Part shown: piece by piece, positions 41,438 to 50,800 of the stretch
Position numbering within the stretch: position 1 is the stretch's first letter
How the letters are laid out: the number at the start of each line of letters is the position of its first letter
DNA from: CALDTK01 sp965215215
GTDB taxonomy: Bacteria > Bacteroidota > Bacteroidia > Chitinophagales > Saprospiraceae
Direction of reading: 5' to 3'
DNA: 64,000 nucleotides
Assembly: GCA_965215215.1 (NCBI GenBank)
Contig: OZ244043.1
Span: forward strand, 310,001-374,000
The notes under the pieces: generated by a model
The model's input: only the letters and a program-made list of their open reading frames with translations
Told to the model about the DNA's origin: nothing
The model's database searches: none
Position numbers and translations under genes: made by a program

Positions 41438-41472
41438 GTAAACCATTAGGCGATCTTACTTAAGTCGGCTAC

Positions 41473-41742
41473 CTAGTCGTGCAGCTCTTGACGCTCGTGG
41501 GGCTGATCGTACGAATGCATGATCGCCGAGGCTTCGTTTAGGAACTCGTCGCCGAGCGTCTCTTCCTCGTAGGCGTTGATTTGCCCCTCGTACGTCTGCA
41601 ATTGCGCGGTGGGAGCGTCCGTGTTATCGACACGGCGGAATTGAGCGTCGGCTCCCGGTCCTACGACTTCGGTCTCACAAGAGGTGAGGGCGAAGCACCC
41701 TGCGACCAGGCCGTATAAAGCTGCGGTTTTCATATTCATCAC
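41473..41742 (-). CDS. Small hypothetical lipoprotein
   Basis: 89 residues. MMNMKTAALYGLVAGCFALT is a signal sequence ending in the lipobox LTSC, so the mature protein should begin at the Cys and be lipid-anchored. The remaining 65 residues are polar and acidic, with no family recognised. A -7-like TAAGCTTG lies on the minus strand at 41785-41778. The 240 bases upstream are unusually AT-rich for this window. Confidence 0.65.
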   Translation of the reverse strand: MMNMKTAALYGLVAGCFALTSCETEVVGPGADAQFRRVDNTDAPTAQLQTYEGQINAYEEETLGDEFLNEASAIMHSYDQPHERQELHD

Positions 41743-41923
41743 GTCTGTCTAGTTTTCAGGGTGAATCTCTATGCGTGCAAGCTTAGTGCCAATACGATGC
41801 ATAAATTAGAAAATTTAGTTTGATATTCTATAGTTTGATAATGTGATCCGTCGATTGACTCAATTACCACTGTAACTGGTGATGATTAGTCTGTTACGGG
41901 GACATATCTCCCCCAAACGACAA

Positions 41924-41954
41924 AGAGGCCTGAATCTTTACGACTCAGACCTCT
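41924..41954 (-). terminator. Terminator after the infC-rpmI-rplT operon
   Basis: AGAGG and CCTCT, then CTGA/TCAG and TC/GA pair around TTTAC, giving an imperfect 11-bp stem. On the minus strand it is followed by TTTGTCGTTTGG. It lies 32 bases past the rplT stop. Confidence 0.6.
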
Positions 41955-41986
41955 CGGTACGAAGTATAACTGGTTGAAGGTTCTAC

Positions 41987-42337
41987 TTACTTGCTGGTGG
42001 CGCTCTTCACGATGCCCTCGAAGACAGCGGGGTGGTTCATGGCCAAGTCGGCCAGCACCTTCCGGTTCAAGCCCGAACCCTGTTGCTTCAATCCGTACAT
42101 CAAGCGACTGTAGGTCGATCCGTGCTGACGCGCCCCCGCGTTGATCCTCGCGATCCAGAGCCGACGGAACGCCCGCTTCTTGTTGCGGCGGTCGCGGAAG
42201 GCGTAAACGAGACCTTTTTCGACCGCGTTTTTGGCCACGGTGTACACCTTGGAGCGCGCTCCAAAGTACCCGCGGGCCATCTTCATTATCTTCTTGCGCC
42301 GCGCCCTGGAGGCGACGGCATTGGTTGCGCGTGGCAT
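41987..42337 (-). CDS. rplT: 50S ribosomal protein L20
   Basis: 116 residues from MPRATNAVASRARRKKIMKM; twelve in-frame codons upstream do not fit L20. ARGYFGARSKVYTVAKNAVE, YAFRDRRNKKRAFRRLWIAR and SRLMYGLKQQGSGLNRKVLA are the family signature. It binds 23S rRNA early in 50S assembly. Last gene of the infC-rpmI-rplT operon. Confidence 0.97.
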   Translation of the reverse strand: MPRATNAVASRARRKKIMKMARGYFGARSKVYTVAKNAVEKGLVYAFRDRRNKKRAFRRLWIARINAGARQHGSTYSRLMYGLKQQGSGLNRKVLADLAMNHPAVFEGIVKSATSK

Positions 42338-42448
42338 AACCGGTGGTTTAGTTCGACACAGAGCCCGGGGCACGGTGGCCCAGGTTCTTTCGTCCTGTGT
42401 CCTCGTTAAAAATTAAAGTACGAATGTCTGCAGCCCAGCGGAAATGGC

Positions 42449-42643
42449 TTACTTACAGAGTAAGCGCTTGAGCTTAGGCGTGTCGGCACGCGAGGCAACG
42501 GTGGAGCCCTCCAAACGGAGTTTCTGCTTCTTCGTCTTGTTGCGCATCATGTGCGAGGTAAACGCTTGGAATCGCTTGACCTTGCCCGAGCCCGTAAGCT
42601 TGAAGCGCTTTTTCGCGCTCGAGTGAGTCTTCATCTTTGGCAT
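42449..42643 (-). CDS. rpmI: 50S ribosomal protein L35
   Basis: 64 residues from MPKMKTHSSAKKRFKLTGSG, the invariant L35 opening; the longer in-frame extension upstream overlaps infC and is rejected. The rest is strongly basic (KVKRFQAFTSHMMRNKTKKQ). It lies 37 bases after infC and 111 bases before rplT. A -7-like TATCTTCG lies 22 bases upstream of the ATG. Confidence 0.97.
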   Translation of the reverse strand: MPKMKTHSSAKKRFKLTGSGKVKRFQAFTSHMMRNKTKKQKLRLEGSTVASRADTPKLKRLLCK

Positions 42644-42665
42644 AACAGGTCCTCTTAAGGGGGAG

Positions 42666-42673
42666 CGAAGATA
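42666..42673 (-). promoter_or_regulatory. -7-like box between infC and rpmI
   Basis: TATCTTCG on the minus strand in the 37-base gap after infC. It suggests that rpmI-rplT can be transcribed separately. Confidence 0.35.
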
Positions 42674-42680
42674 GCTGGGT

Positions 42681-43319
42681 TTAGCTTTCCCGCACAGACT
42701 CGGTTTTGGCGGGTGCTCTCCCGCCGGGAGTCTTCTTTTTAGGTGCAATAATCACGTTCATACGGCGCCCTTCCATACGGGGCATCTCCTCGGCGGCACC
42801 GAGGTCCTCGAGCTCTTTGATGAAGCGCAACAGCAGCAGCTCGCCACGATCCTTGAACACGATGGAGCGCCCACGGAAGTGAACGTAGGCTTTGATCTTG
42901 GATCCTTCCTCGAGGAAACCACGGGCGTGTCGCAACTTGAAGTCGAAATCGTGATCGTCCGTATTCGGTCCGAAACGAATCTCCTTGATGACGGTCTTGA
43001 CCGCCTTCGCCTTGATCTCCTTCTCTTTCTTCTTCTGGTCGTAGATGAACTTGGAGTAGTCCATAATACGCACGACCGGAGGCTCCGCCTTGGCACTGAT
43101 CTCGACGAGGTCGAGGTTTAGCTCGCGAGCCCAGCGCTTGATGTCCCGCGTATCGTAAACGCCCGATTCGATGTCGCGCTCGGCGACCTCCGCCACGTCG
43201 TCCAGGTTGTCTCCGACCAGGCGGAGCTCCGGTACCCGGATGAAGTCGTTGATGCGGTGCTTCGGTTCTTCTCTACGAGGTTGTGGTCTTCTGCGACCAC
43301 CGGATCTTCTTCTGGCCAA
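42681..43319 (-). CDS. infC: Translation initiation factor IF-3 (TTG start)
   Basis: 212 residues. It prevents premature 50S joining and checks the start codon. The N-domain is HRINDFIRVPELRLVGDNL, then LDLVEISAKAEPPVVRIMDY and SKFIYDQKKKEKEIKAK. The C-domain is KEIRFGPNTDDHDFDFKLRH, GSKIKAYVHFRGRSIVFKD. The only usable start is TTG at 43319: a stop lies five codons upstream and the next Met is at residue 84. Non-AUG starts in infC allow IF-3 to repress itself in E. coli, so the same logic may apply. About 12 residues (DDVAEVAERDIE) are inserted in the N-domain loop. Confidence 0.95.
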   Translation of the reverse strand: MARRRSGGRRRPQPRREEPKHRINDFIRVPELRLVGDNLDDVAEVAERDIESGVYDTRDIKRWARELNLDLVEISAKAEPPVVRIMDYSKFIYDQKKKEKEIKAKAVKTVIKEIRFGPNTDDHDFDFKLRHARGFLEEGSKIKAYVHFRGRSIVFKDRGELLLLRFIKELEDLGAAEEMPRMEGRRMNVIIAPKKKTPGGRAPAKTESVRES

Positions 43320-43397
43320 GCGCGGGTTCGTTTAGTAAGCAAAAAGGCGGGCGTCGAATGTAGACACGCCAGCCCGGGTGAGTAAATGTAGGCGGTT

Positions 43398-43441
43398 AAA
43401 AAGGGAAAAGCGCATACCCGACACGTGTTCGGGTATGCGCT
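43398..43441 (-). terminator. Intrinsic terminator after clpC
   Basis: AGCGCATACCCGA (43409-43421) pairs with TCGGGTATGCGCT (43429-43441) around CACGTGT. On the minus strand the stem is followed by TTTCCCTTTTT. It separates clpC from infC. Confidence 0.85.
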
Positions 43442-43480
43442 TGTTAACGCACCGACCATCGAAAGGATGATGGTGATGGA

Positions 43481-46036
43481 TTAGTTCGCGTTTTCGACGG
43501 CTTCCACCGCTGCGACAACGAGGCCGTCCTTGCCTTCGTTCAGTCGCGCCTCGAAGACGGCACCCTCCTCGGGGTTGGACTGCAGGATGAACTCGGCCAG
43601 CGGGTCCTCGATGTACTTCTGGATCGCGCGGTGCAACGGACGCGCACCGTACTGCGGATCGTAGCCTTTCTCGGCCACGAACTCCTTAGCTTCCTGCGTG
43701 AGGTTGAGCGAGTAGCCCATGCCGTCGAGGCGCGAATACAGGTCGCGCAACGTGATGTCGATGATCTTGAAGATCTCCTCCTTGTCGAGCGCGTTGAAGA
43801 TGACCACGTCGTCGATTCGGTTGAGGAACTCCGGGGAGAAGGTGCGCTTCAGCGCGGAGCTAATCACGGCCCGGCTGTTGTCACCGGCCGCATCCTGGCG
43901 CGCCTTCGTGGCGAAGCCTACCCCCTGACCGAAGTCCTTGAGCTGACGGACGCCGATGTTGGACGTCATAATGATGAGCGTGTTCTTGAAGTCCACCTTC
44001 CGACCGAGACCGTCGGTGAGCTGCCCGTCGTCGAGGACCTGGAGCAGGATGTTGAACACGTCCGGGTGCGCCTTCTCGATCTCGTCGAGGAGTACGACGC
44101 TGTAGGGCTTGCGGCGTACCTTCTCGGTGAGCTGACCGCCCTCTTCGTACCCGACGTAGCCCGGAGGGGCACCGATCAGACGGCTGACCGTGAATTTCTC
44201 CATGTACTCGGACATGTCGATACGGATCAGTGAATCCTCGCTGTCGAAGATGTAGCGCGCCAAACTCTTGGCGAGCTCCGTCTTACCGACGCCGGTAGGG
44301 CCGAGGAAGATGAACGAGCCAATCGGCTTGGTCGGATCCTTCAGACCGACGCGGTTGCGCTGGATGGCCTTCGTGATCTTCTCGATCGCCTCGTCTTGCC
44401 CGATGATGGAATCGCGCAGGTCGCCGCCCATGCCGACGAGTTTGTTGCTCTCGGTCTGTGCGACGCGCTGCACGGGGATACCCGTCATCATGGCGACCAC
44501 CTCGGCGATGTCGTCGGCGGTCACGGGGTAGCGCTTGGTCTTCACCTCCTCCTCCCATTCCACCTTCGCGAACTCGAGCTGACGGACGAGCTTCGACTCG
44601 TCGTCGCGCAAGTCGGCCGCCTGCTCGTACTGCTGGTCTTTGACGGCGGTGTTCTTCTTCTCCTTGACTTCCTCGATCTTGGTCTCGAGCTCCTCGATGT
44701 GCTTCGGGACGTGGATGTTCTTGAGGTGAACGCGGGCGCCGACTTCATCGAGCACGTCGATCGCCTTATCGGGCAAGAACCTATCGGAGATGTAGCGGTC
44801 GGAAAGCTTAACGCAGGCCTTGATCGAATCCTCGTCGTAGGCCACGTTGTGGAACTCCTCGTACTTCGGGCGGATATTGTGCAGGATGTGGATCGCCTCC
44901 TCCGGGCTCGGTGGGTCGACGACGACCTTCTGGAAGCGTCGGTCGAGCGCGCCGTCCTTCTCGATGTGTTGACGGTACTCGTCGAGCGTCGAAGCGCCGA
45001 TGCACTGCAACTCACCGCGGGCGAGCGCCGGCTTGAAGATGTTGGAGGCGTCGAGCGAGCCGGTGGCACCGCCGGCGCCCACGATCGTGTGGATCTCGTC
45101 GATGAAGAGAATAACGTCGCGCGTTTTCTCCAACTCGTTCATGATCGCCTTCATCCGCTCCTCGAACTGACCACGGTACTTCGTACCCGCCACGAGCGCA
45201 GCGAGGTCGAGCATCACGATCCGCTTGTTGAATAACGTCCGGCTTACCTTCTTCTGGATGATCCGGAGGGCGAGACCCTCGACGATGGCCGTCTTACCGA
45301 CGCCCGGCTCACCGATCAAGATCGGATTGTTCTTCTTCCGACGGGAGAGGATCTGGCTCACGCGCTCGATCTCGTTCTCGCGTCCGATGATGGGATCGAG
45401 CTTCCCCTCCTCGGCGAGGCGGGTTACGTCACGTCCGAAGTTATCGAGCACGGGGGTCTTCGACTTGCCGGCGCCCTTGCCGCGATTGTAGCCGCCGCGG
45501 GCACCGCCGCCGCTGGAGCCGCTCTCCTCCTCGTCGTACTCCTCCGACTCCCCCGACGCTTGGGCGAACGGCTCGGCGTAGCCATCGGCATCCATCCCGG
45601 CGTACTCGACCTCCTTCTTGTAGGAGTCGTAATCCACGTCGTAGCGATGCAGGATGCGCCGCGCGGGATTGTCTTCGAGTTTGAGCAAAGAGAGCAGGAG
45701 GTGCTCGAGGTTGATCTCCTCGGAACCGGAGCTCTGCGCCTCGAGGAACGTTAGTTTGAGTACGCGCTCGGCCAGGCGGTTGAGCGGGAGCTCGCCCATC
45801 TTGAGTGCCTCGCCGGTCGAGCCCGAACGTTGGATGGAGTTCTCGATAGACTTGCGGAGCTCTCCGAGGTCGGGGACCATGCTGGAGAGGACCTTCACCG
45901 CAAGACTGTTTCGCTCCTGTACGAGACCGAGCAACAGGTGCTCCGTCCCTATGTAATCGTGCCCGAGTCGGATGGCCTCGCTGCGCGAGCGCGCGATGGA
46001 CTTCTTAACTTCGGGCGAAAAGCGTCTGCTGTTCAT
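43481..46036 (-). CDS. clpC: ATP-dependent Clp protease ATP-binding subunit ClpC
   Basis: 851 residues, HSP100 unfoldase that feeds ClpP. Two N-terminal repeats (about 1-150: RSEAIRLGHDYIGTEHLLLG, INLEHLLLSLLKLEDNPARR), a Ser/Gly/Glu-rich linker (about 160-190), AAA1 with Walker A GEPGVGKT (242-249) and DVILFIDEIHTIVGAGGATG, a middle coiled coil with a UVR-like DQQYEQAADLRDDESKLVRQ, and AAA2 with GPTGVGKTELAKSLARYIF and RIDMSEYMEKFTVSRLIGAP. The middle domain marks it as ClpC, not ClpA. It stands alone between its promoter region and a strong terminator. Confidence 0.96.
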   Translation of the reverse strand: MNSRRFSPEVKKSIARSRSEAIRLGHDYIGTEHLLLGLVQERNSLAVKVLSSMVPDLGELRKSIENSIQRSGSTGEALKMGELPLNRLAERVLKLTFLEAQSSGSEEINLEHLLLSLLKLEDNPARRILHRYDVDYDSYKKEVEYAGMDADGYAEPFAQASGESEEYDEEESGSSGGGARGGYNRGKGAGKSKTPVLDNFGRDVTRLAEEGKLDPIIGRENEIERVSQILSRRKKNNPILIGEPGVGKTAIVEGLALRIIQKKVSRTLFNKRIVMLDLAALVAGTKYRGQFEERMKAIMNELEKTRDVILFIDEIHTIVGAGGATGSLDASNIFKPALARGELQCIGASTLDEYRQHIEKDGALDRRFQKVVVDPPSPEEAIHILHNIRPKYEEFHNVAYDEDSIKACVKLSDRYISDRFLPDKAIDVLDEVGARVHLKNIHVPKHIEELETKIEEVKEKKNTAVKDQQYEQAADLRDDESKLVRQLEFAKVEWEEEVKTKRYPVTADDIAEVVAMMTGIPVQRVAQTESNKLVGMGGDLRDSIIGQDEAIEKITKAIQRNRVGLKDPTKPIGSFIFLGPTGVGKTELAKSLARYIFDSEDSLIRIDMSEYMEKFTVSRLIGAPPGYVGYEEGGQLTEKVRRKPYSVVLLDEIEKAHPDVFNILLQVLDDGQLTDGLGRKVDFKNTLIIMTSNIGVRQLKDFGQGVGFATKARQDAAGDNSRAVISSALKRTFSPEFLNRIDDVVIFNALDKEEIFKIIDITLRDLYSRLDGMGYSLNLTQEAKEFVAEKGYDPQYGARPLHRAIQKYIEDPLAEFILQSNPEEGAVFEARLNEGKDGLVVAAVEAVENAN

Positions 46037-46345
46037 AGGCTTTTTTGGGTGGGCGGCGTCTGAAGGCTAGGCTACAAATCGTCGTCCGAATAGATATTTG
46101 CAATAGGCTAACCCGTCGCGCTCAAACTAAGGGGGAAAAAGCATGCCACTCGCGTGGAAAGGCGAATTTCCGTTGGCATTGACGCGATATGGCAGAGAAC
46201 CCATAAAATGGGCTGCCATTATGCACGTATAACCTTCGCTCGCGGCGTCAGTACGTCATAACGTGCTTTCCGCACGCTTTGTGACTTCACTAACGCGTCT
46301 TCGTGTAGCTAGTTTCTATACTTTGCGGCTTCTAACACCGGAGCC
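46037..46345. other. 309-bp divergent intergenic region (clpC / STAS gene)
   Basis: No coding sequence is supported. On the minus strand TAGTTTG (46129-46123) could be the -7 box of clpC. On the plus strand TATACTTTG (46317-46325) precedes the STAS gene. I looked for CtsR- or HrcA-like inverted repeats and saw none. Confidence 0.5.
46317..46325 (+). promoter_or_regulatory. -7-like box for the STAS-rnz pair
   Basis: TATACTTTG, 20 bases before the ATG at 46346; the same TATACTTT core precedes lepB. Confidence 0.45.
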
Positions 46346-46729
46346 ATGAAATACGCAGTCGACAAGCAGGAGCACTACACCGTCCTCTCCATCTCGGAAA
46401 AGAACCTCAACTCAATCGTTGCGCCCGAACTCAAAAGCGAGCTCGTCGTGCTCGCGAACGAAGGCATCGAGAGCCTGATCGTAGACCTCGGCAACGTAGA
46501 GTACGTCGACTCCTCCGGCCTCAGCGCCATCCTCACGGCCAACCGCCTCTGGAAGCAGCAGGGCACCTTCGTACTCACCGGCCTCACCCACCCCAACGTT
46601 AAAAAACTCATCGAGATCAGCCGGCTCGACACCGTACTCACGCTCATCCCCACCGTGGAGGAGAGCATCGAATTCGTGAAAATGGACGTCATGCAGCGCG
46701 AGCTCAGCAAGGAGCCGGACGAAGAGTAA
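46346..46729 (+). CDS. STAS domain protein (anti-sigma factor antagonist type)
   Basis: 127 residues, one STAS domain. LIVDLGNVEYVDSSGLSAIL holds the conserved phosphorylatable Ser (Ser57) at the end of the DSSG loop. FVLTGLTHPNVKKLIEISRL and DTVLTLIPTVEESIEFV follow the family. In other bacteria such proteins bind an anti-sigma kinase depending on phosphorylation. No kinase or sigma gene is adjacent, so the partner is unknown. ribonuclease Z starts 3 bases after its stop. Confidence 0.88.
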   Translation: MKYAVDKQEHYTVLSISEKNLNSIVAPELKSELVVLANEGIESLIVDLGNVEYVDSSGLSAILTANRLWKQQGTFVLTGLTHPNVKKLIEISRLDTVLTLIPTVEESIEFVKMDVMQRELSKEPDEE

Positions 46730-46732
46730 GCG

Positions 46733-47668
46733 GTGCCCCCCATTCGCGTCACCGTACTCGGCGTCAGCGCGGCGCGGCCGTTCCCCGACGAACCAACGAG
46801 CGCGGTGTACATCGGCCGCGGAGGGTCCCGCCTCCTCATCGACTGCGGCGAGGGTACCCAAACCGTACTCGATCGGCTCAACCTCGCCGCTACCCGGCTC
46901 GACGCCATACTCATTACGCACATGCACGGCGACCACGTTTTCGGGTTGCCCGGCCTGCTCGGCAGTCTAGCCCTCAACGGCCGTTCCAAAAAACTCACCC
47001 TGGTCGGCCCCCCCGGCCTCCGATCCTTCGTCGAGCACAACCTGAGTGCCACCGCCTCCGGCACCACCTACCCGCTCGAATACGTGGTCACCACCACGGA
47101 GCGCCCCGTACCCGCCCTGCTCGAGGTCCGGGATTTGGTGGTCGGCTCTCTGCCCCTCGCGCACCGCGTCCCCGCCACCGGTTTTTGCGTAAGCACACGT
47201 TTGGAGGGGCGTCGGATCAGGCCCGGTGCGGTGGAGGAGCACCGGATTCCGTACGGGTCGATCCCCGGCTTACGCGGCGGGCACGACCTCACCCTGCCCG
47301 ACGGTAAGGTGCTCGCGAACCGACTCCTCACCCTACCCGCCCCGCCCCAGCGTAGCGTAGCCTACCTCACCGACACAGCGCCCTTACCGAGTTGGCCGAC
47401 CGAGCTTCCGCGGCCTCAGCTACTCATCCACGAGGCCACCTTCGCCGACGGGGAGGCGGAGCTAGCGGCGGCTTCCGGGCATTCCACCGTGTCGCAGGCC
47501 GCCGCTTTCGCTAAAACAGTGGGCGCCGAGCGGACTCTGCTCACCCACCGATCCATCCGGTACCGCGCCGATCCGGAAGCCCTGTTGGTAAATGTCCGCC
47601 AGGGCGCCGACCGAACGCTCGACTGGGCGAAACCCGGGGCCACCTACGAGCTCGGCGGAGTGGGTTAG
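46733..47668 (+). CDS. rnz: Ribonuclease Z
   Basis: 311 residues, metallo-beta-lactamase fold. It trims tRNA 3' trailers. LIDCGEGTQTVLDRL and the zinc motif ILITHMHGDHVFGLPGLLGS (His63, His65, Asp67, His68) are clear. VAYLTDTAPLPS, ATFADGEAELAAASGHSTVS and TLLTHRSIRYRADPE supply the remaining metal ligands. The start is a GTG 3 bases after the STAS gene. Since neither tRNA in this window encodes CCA, 3' trimming by RNase Z fits. Confidence 0.94.
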   Translation: MPPIRVTVLGVSAARPFPDEPTSAVYIGRGGSRLLIDCGEGTQTVLDRLNLAATRLDAILITHMHGDHVFGLPGLLGSLALNGRSKKLTLVGPPGLRSFVEHNLSATASGTTYPLEYVVTTTERPVPALLEVRDLVVGSLPLAHRVPATGFCVSTRLEGRRIRPGAVEEHRIPYGSIPGLRGGHDLTLPDGKVLANRLLTLPAPPQRSVAYLTDTAPLPSWPTELPRPQLLIHEATFADGEAELAAASGHSTVSQAAAFAKTVGAERTLLTHRSIRYRADPEALLVNVRQGADRTLDWAKPGATYELGGVG

Positions 47669-47742
47669 GAGGTCCGGCGAGTTCCCAAAAGGGGCCAGCA
47701 CCCGGTTTGGTGGCACCGTCCGGCCGCCGGGCGGCATTCAGG

Positions 47743-47754
47743 TATAACTTTTGC
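47743..47754 (+). promoter_or_regulatory. -7-like box before the giant surface-protein gene
   Basis: TATAACTTTTGC resembles the -7 element with one extra T. Transcription would start near 47760, which is also an in-frame ATG. Confidence 0.35.
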
Positions 47755-47765
47755 CTCATATGAGT

Positions 47766-47786
47766 CGGACAGACCTTCGTCTGCCG
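47766..47786 (+). other. Small hairpin in the leader (or first codons) of the giant gene
   Basis: CAGAC (47770-47774) and GTCTG (47779-47783) close a CTTC loop, and CGG/CCG extend the stem past one bulged A. It lies just after the predicted transcription start. Confidence 0.35.
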
Positions 47787-47873
47787 ACCCATACCTGCCC
47801 TCGACCATCTAATCTATTGATGGTCAGGCACCTTGAGTTGGCGCGAACGGCTTCCGCAAACCGCCACTCGCGC

Positions 47874-50800
47874 ATGACTCTCGGTCTCGACCCCTCCATC
47901 CGGCCCCTTCTCACGCTTACGCGACTTCGCGTACTCGTGCTGATGGTGTTTTCTTTTTGCTTCTCGGTACAAGTGGCTTCCGCCGCGGACTCCGAGGCCC
48001 TGGTGTCGCCACCGGCGAGCATCACCGACCCGGGACCGGGGAAACGGGTGGACGTCTACTACCGCGGGCTGCGGGACCTGCTGCCGGCACGACTCAACCT
48101 GCCGGACCCGGAGTCCATCGAGAACGTCTGGATCGAGGTAGCTTACAAAGGTCGGCTCCCGGCCGTCGCGCTGCACAAAGCCATCTCGGCCCGGATCAAG
48201 GGCGGAAAAGAGGTTCAACTTACGCCCAATAAGCTCGCCGGCGAGTGGGGCTCCTCGGGCGTCGGCTCTTTCTCGGGCGAGATCGGTCCGACCGACCGCA
48301 TCAACCTCAACTTCGAAGTCGAAGAAAAGTCAGCTCAATCCGTCATCGTGTACGTCGTGCGCTCCGACGGAGATCCGAGCGTCACGTACCGTGGCGCCTA
48401 CTCCCTTTACGCCGGTTACCACAGCAGCACCACCGTTGAGGTCCCCCTCGCCGACGATCGGCGCGAGAAGCAGATCAAGGTGACCATCCCGCTCACCGAG
48501 CTCTCCGCCAACGGCGGGGCACTCGATTTCGTAGTCACGGCCGGCACCGTGACCAAAGGTTTTCGCCGAATCTGGGAGCCGAGCTTCCGGTTCGACAACG
48601 AGTGCTGCGTGGACACCGTGCAGGTGATGCTCGACAACGTGAACGCCGGCGCCCGCGAGGTCTCGGTTACGGTCAACTCCCCGAAGGGCAACCCCGACGG
48701 GCAGACCTTCATGGTCTCCGGCATCGTGCTCGCCGAGATCAGCCCGTCCTGCGCCCCGCTCACCCTCGACATCCCGACCGACGTTTGCACGGACAACTCC
48801 GTCGCGTTTACCTCCGTCAGCCCGGGCCCCGGCTACACGGTCACTTACGACTTCGGCGAGCACGCCGATCCGCGTACCCACACCGGCTTCGGGAAGGTGT
48901 TCGTGATGTACGATACCGAGGGCGAGCACGAGCTCGTGGCCACGGTCAGCGGCCCGGACTGCCGGTCGGTCGAGAAGCACACCGTCAGCGTCAACGCCTG
49001 CAACGAGAGCACCTGCGCGCTCGAGGGCGCCAACGTGCTCCAGCACCCCGCCTACGGCAACCAGGACGGCGTGATCGAGCTCGACATGTGCGTCTCCTGC
49101 GGCTCCTCCCCCCCCTACCGCATCTCCTACACGTACCGCGGGAAGGACTACGAGTCCGGCCCCTTCGACCGCGTCAAGCCCCGTCTCGAGAAGCTCGCGG
49201 CCGGTACCTACGAGCGGATCTACGTCACGGACGCCAACGGTTGCCAGACCAACGTAACCGGACCCGTAACCCTCTGCAACGGCGGTTGCGGTCAGTCGGC
49301 TACCTGCCTCGACGCCGTTTGTACGCTCACGGGCTTTCGCGAGAACGGGCGCAAGCGCGTGTTCTGGCTCCTCGGCTTCGACGTCGAAGATCCGCGCTGG
49401 CAGTGGGAGAACGGTACGGGCGATTTCGTCGTCGAAGGCGAGCAGAGCGCCCGGATCACCGGCCGCATCGTGAGTATCGAGGATCCGACGGCCGGCTTCG
49501 AGGTGAACCTCGTTTTGCGGAAGCGCCGCAGCTGGACGGACTGGTCGGCCCTTGGCCGCGGCTGGAAGGGCTCGCGCGAGCGCCTCGGCAACGGGGAGCA
49601 CAAGGCCTGGGATTACTACGAGCTCGCCCCCGACATCAGCACCTTCAAAGGCTTCGGCCGCTACAGCGGTACGCTTACGCTACAACCACGTCCGGCCGAC
49701 CTGAGCTACGGCGTGCAGGTCGGTCAGGGGGCCAACGATCAAAACCTAAGCCCGGGCATCAGCGCCTGGTTCGCGTACTCGGGTACGCTCAACGGCAAAA
49801 CGGTATCCGGGGTCGGCGACATCAACGCCGAGGGGACGTGCCGCCTCTCGGAGCTCCGCAAGAACGCGGTGCCGATCATCGCTTGCGCCGAAGATTTCGC
49901 CGTGGCCTGCGGACGCACCATCGAGGACGCGCCCGAGCCGACGATCAACTGCGGCACTCCCGACGACTACACGCTCTCTTACGAGGATCGCGAGATGAAC
50001 GGCACGCCGCGCAAGATCGAGCGGACCTGGACGGCGACCGGCCCCGGTGGCCCAGCTACGTGCAAGCAGACCATCAGCTTCGGCGACGACCAGGGGCCCG
50101 TTTTCACGGAAGTACCCTTCGAGAGCACCATGTCGTGCACGGAAGTGAAGGGGCAAACGGCCACGGCGGAAGACGCCTGCGGCGAGGTGGAGGTGACCGT
50201 GGTCGAGACCCGTTTTAACGAAAGTTGCCCCGGGAATTACGACCTGCGCCGCGTGTGGACGGCCACCGACGAGAGCGGCAACACCGCTACCGCCGAGGCC
50301 ATCGTGCACGTGGTCGACACGCAGGGACCGACCTTCACGAGCGGTCCGGAGGACATCGTGATCGACTGCGGCGACGAGCTGCCGAAGGATAACGTGACGA
50401 CCGCCGACGACTGCGGCGGTAACGTGAACGTGAAGTACTCGGTGAGCGCCTGCACGGCCGCCACGCCGGTGTACCGGTTCGCCGAGGGCGGCATCGAGTA
50501 CCTACCCGAAGTCAAGGACCCCGGTCTGAGCTACGGCGCCGGGATGCAGGGCCTGGCGATCGAGGGGGTCTGCAGCGACGCACCCGCCCAGCGGCGGCGC
50601 TGGGAGGTAAGCAACCCGAACGCTTTCCCGGTCTACGTTTCGAGCGTAAGCGCGGGTAGTGAAGTGATCTACGAGGGGATCGTGGTCCCGGCGCAGAGTC
50701 GGGTGTACTTCTTCACACCGGGCTCCGGCGGCGCGAAGCTGAGCTGGAACGACGCGAGCGGTACCGAGAGAAACGCAACCGGTACGCCGACCGACGCCGC

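Noticed and set aside
41743..41986. AT-rich 240-bp stretch as a small RNA gene or horizontally acquired remnant
   Set aside because: It holds no open frame, repeat ends or cloverleaf. Apart from the terminator at 41924-41954 and a weak -7-like box, nothing can be supported.
46131..46260. Short inverted-looking elements upstream of clpC as CtsR or HrcA operators
   Set aside because: I could find no CtsR heptamer pair or CIRCE-like 9-9-9 repeat; matches were no better than chance.
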